From Butyricimonas faecihominis (lineage in GTDB: Bacteria; Bacteroidota; Bacteroidia; Bacteroidales; Marinifilaceae): a stretch of DNA of 64,000 bases. Positions within the stretch are counted from its first letter, which is position 1; the number at the start of each line of letters is the position of its first letter. The stretch covers positions 1,369,880 to 1,433,879 of the forward strand of contig NZ_AP028155.1 in NCBI RefSeq assembly GCF_033096445.1, in the 5' to 3' direction. Position numbers and translations under genes: made by a program. Below are positions 62,132 to 64,000 of this stretch, in pieces. Below the pieces are notes generated by a model that was given only the letters and a program-made list of their open reading frames with translations, ran no database searches and was not told the origin of the DNA.

Positions 62132-62181
62132 AACTACCCCCTCTAACTCCCCCTTACACAGGGGGAGCTGGAGGGGGTAGT
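62132..62181. repeat. GC-rich palindromic repeat, family A, copy 4
   Basis: ACTACCCCC-tctaa-CTCCCCC-ttacaca-GGGGGAG-ctgga-GGGGGTAGT forms a hairpin. No terminal repeats extend beyond the core. It lies between the convergent HdeD-like and ispE genes. Confidence 0.8.
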
Positions 62182-62215
62182 CATTTTATATTTAACAGTA
62201 AAGCTATAAACACAT

Positions 62216-63031
62216 TCACTCGCTTTGCCACACGAAATATTCCGGAAACGCCTTTTCTGCCTCCACGGGATGATGGAACAACCCGTAAACGGCTGATCCA
62301 CTTCCGGTCATGGAAACATAAATCGCACCCAAATCCCGTAATTTATTCTTTATTTCTTCTATCTCCGGTACTTTAGGAACCACGGAATCCTCAAAATCAT
62401 TCACGATCACTCCGGTCCATTGCTCTACCGGCAATTTTCCCAATTCTCGCAAATCAAAAGAGGCCGCACGAGGCGTTATTCCCCGGTATGCCTCGGGAGT
62501 AGAAACTCCCCGATTCGGTTTCACGAGTACCATATGATAGTCCTTTAATGACAAATCTATCGTTTCCATCAACTCGCCTTTCCCAAAAGCAAACACGGGA
62601 TGATTCAAAACGAAAAAAGGACAATCGCTTCCTACCCGGGCTGCATATCCCATTAATTGTTCCTCGTTCAACCCCAAGGAAAAAAGCTGATTCAACCCAA
62701 CCAGCATAAAAGCCGCATCAGAGGAACCGCCACCCAGTCCGGCACCGTATGGTATGATCTTATGCAAATGCACATCTACCGAGGGTAAATCATACTCGGC
62801 AGCCAGAATAGCGTATGCCTTGCTCACCAAGTTCTTTTCCGGCGGGCAATCTATCAAAATTCCCGTGGAAGTAAAAACACAACGCCCTTGCTCACCCTTC
62901 ACCTCCGTGATTTCCAGTATATCCCGAAGATCAATCGGATAAAAAACAGTTTCCAAGTTATGAAATCCATCCGATCTCTTCTCCGTGACGAACAACCCTA
63001 TATTAATCTTTGCATTCGGAAATATTACCAT
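62216..63031 (-). CDS. ispE: 4-diphosphocytidyl-2-C-methyl-D-erythritol kinase
   Basis: The 271-residue GHMP kinase phosphorylates CDP-ME in the MEP isoprenoid pathway. It has the motif PNAKINIGLFVTEKRSDGFHNLETVF near residues 5-30, the ATP-binding PYGAGLGGGSSDAAFML near 90, and the C-terminal MTGSGSAVYGLF near 237. It starts at 63031, and a TAATTTTG box (63047-63040) 8 nt upstream implies a very short leader. Confidence 0.93.
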   Translation of the reverse strand: MVIFPNAKINIGLFVTEKRSDGFHNLETVFYPIDLRDILEITEVKGEQGRCVFTSTGILIDCPPEKNLVSKAYAILAAEYDLPSVDVHLHKIIPYGAGLGGGSSDAAFMLVGLNQLFSLGLNEEQLMGYAARVGSDCPFFVLNHPVFAFGKGELMETIDLSLKDYHMVLVKPNRGVSTPEAYRGITPRAASFDLRELGKLPVEQWTGVIVNDFEDSVVPKVPEIEEIKNKLRDLGAIYVSMTGSGSAVYGLFHHPVEAEKAFPEYFVWQSE

Positions 63032-63136
63032 AAACTCATCAAAATTAAAAGACCCGGCATCCGCCGATCTACTATTTGTAATTCATTCATTTGCAAACAA
63101 TAAAACCATTCGAACAAATCCATATTGCCGAACAAT

Positions 63137-63167
63137 TTTGCAAATATACCGAAAAATGATATATTTG
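63137..63167 (+). promoter_or_regulatory. consensus promoter of the PAP2 gene
   Basis: TTTG (63137-63140) and TATATTTG (63160-63167) are 19 bp apart, a perfect Bacteroidetes consensus. The expected leader is about 58 nt to the ATG at 63233, which sets the start. Confidence 0.85.
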
Positions 63168-63232
63168 CTCTCCAATCATCCCCTCAAATAGCGGCTGAAC
63201 ATTATTTATTTAAACTTATAGATTCAAATTTC

Positions 63233-63934
63233 ATGTTAGAATCACTACAAGCACTAGATCGTACGGTATTTCTTGCCTTAAACGGAATGCACACCCCTTA
63301 TTTGGATTCCTTCATGTACATATTCACGAGTAAACTCGTATGGATTCCTCTTTACGCGTCCATCCTGTACGTCTTGTATAAAAACATGAATATCCGCATG
63401 GTCATTTTCACTACTTTGATGTTCGCCTTGCTTATAGCATTGGCAGACCAAACATGTAGTTCCCTCCTGCGCCCTATATTCGAACGTCCTCGACCATCAC
63501 GCGACCCGGATATTGCAGACATGGTACATTTAGTCAATGGAAAGCGAGGCGGAAAATTCGGATTCCCCTCCTGCCATGCGGCTAACACGTTCGCATTAGC
63601 TTGTTTCATGATGTTACTGTTCAAGAACAGAGCCTTAACTACATTCTTTATGCTATGGGCGATTGTAACTTGTTATACGAGGGTGTACGTGGGAGTACAT
63701 TATCCCGGAGATCTACTTTTCGGAACAGTTGTCGGGTTTGCCGTGGGAGCCGTCACTTATGGAATATACCGTTTCTGTCTTCGGGTGGATAGCATTGCCA
63801 ACGGGCTAAAATTTCATCTAGATCGTAAACTCGTGAAACACCCATACCACATACAACACACGTCAATCATTATTTACACGGGATTACTCACGATTGCCGC
63901 TTTCGCCGTGTATAGTATCTGGTGGAGAATCTAA
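63233..63934 (+). CDS. PAP2-family phosphatase
   Basis: The 233-residue protein starts at ATG 63233, downstream of the consensus promoter. It has several TM helices and the phosphatase motifs RPIFERPRPSRDP near residue 79, PSCHAANTFA near 110 and TRVYVGVHYPGD near 150. The middle motif usually reads PSGH; here Gly is replaced by Cys, though the catalytic His is kept. The family includes undecaprenyl-diphosphatase and lipid phosphatases; the lipid substrate is undetermined. The last 66 bases of the window after it hold AT-rich TTTTAGATT words and no gene. Confidence 0.85.
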   Translation: MLESLQALDRTVFLALNGMHTPYLDSFMYIFTSKLVWIPLYASILYVLYKNMNIRMVIFTTLMFALLIALADQTCSSLLRPIFERPRPSRDPDIADMVHLVNGKRGGKFGFPSCHAANTFALACFMMLLFKNRALTTFFMLWAIVTCYTRVYVGVHYPGDLLFGTVVGFAVGAVTYGIYRFCLRVDSIANGLKFHLDRKLVKHPYHIQHTSIIIYTGLLTIAAFAVYSIWWRI

Positions 63935-64000
63935 TAATTTTAGATTTATGATTTTAGATTCGGCAGCTCTAGCTACCGTAAGCAAAATGTCCCACAGGGG

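Overview
The window looks like a chromosomal segment of a gut Bacteroidales bacterium, most likely of the Odoribacter/Butyricimonas group. The support is an ECF sigma/FecR/SusC/SusD locus, NigD-like, DUF4843, PKD-like, DUF4876, DUF6850 and DUF4857 families known mainly from Bacteroidetes, a cysteate synthase, and many promoters of the Bacteroidetes type (TTTG about 19-22 bp before TAnnTTTG). The family placement is inference. No phage, plasmid, insertion sequence or CRISPR array is visible; mobile-like content is limited to small palindromic intergenic repeats.

Left part (1-18.7 kb): a hemerythrin-domain protein overlaps a LuxR-type regulator cut by the window edge. A leftward operon follows (trmH, zinc-ribbon membrane protein, dipeptidyl peptidase III, CPA2 antiporter) and ends at a strong hairpin terminator. 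Then come HU, a COG2509-type FAD dehydrogenase, an SDR dehydrogenase, a DUF4143-type AAA ATPase preceded by two TGCACT palindromes, a NigD-like lipoprotein, and the leftward LptF/G-like permease-fmt-pbpC operon. A START-like protein and a YihY/BrkB membrane protein close this part.

18.7-30.2 kb: a leftward ECF sigma-FecR-SusC-SusD-DUF4843-PKD-like-double thioredoxin locus, built as a cell-surface-signalled uptake system. Next are cysteate synthase (possible sulfonolipid precursor supply) and a SIR2-like zinc-cluster protein. At 33.4-35.6 kb lie a GHKL ATPase/STAS-like pair and a hypothetical gene with a long, highly structured leader; an Arg tRNA and a secreted M48 protease follow.

36.9-47.0 kb: eight tightly spaced rightward genes encode a TonB receptor, two DUF4876 lipoproteins, a DUF6850 outer-membrane barrel, an ABC ATPase, an ABC permease, a DUF4857 membrane protein and an OB-fold-like lipoprotein. 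Together they span outer membrane, periplasm and inner membrane and form the best candidate here for an uncharacterised transport system.

Right part (47-64 kb): NudC, a methyltransferase with a long leader, DUF1062, a nucleotidyltransferase-like protein, GrpB, MarC, a DedA-Ca2+ ATPase-CPA2 antiporter operon, a CNNM/CorC-type protein, a NifX-like protein, an MsrB-MsrA fusion, an HdeD-like membrane protein, ispE and a PAP2 phosphatase. Three families of palindromic repeats sit in intergenic gaps; some supply stop codons or the last codons of the flanking genes.
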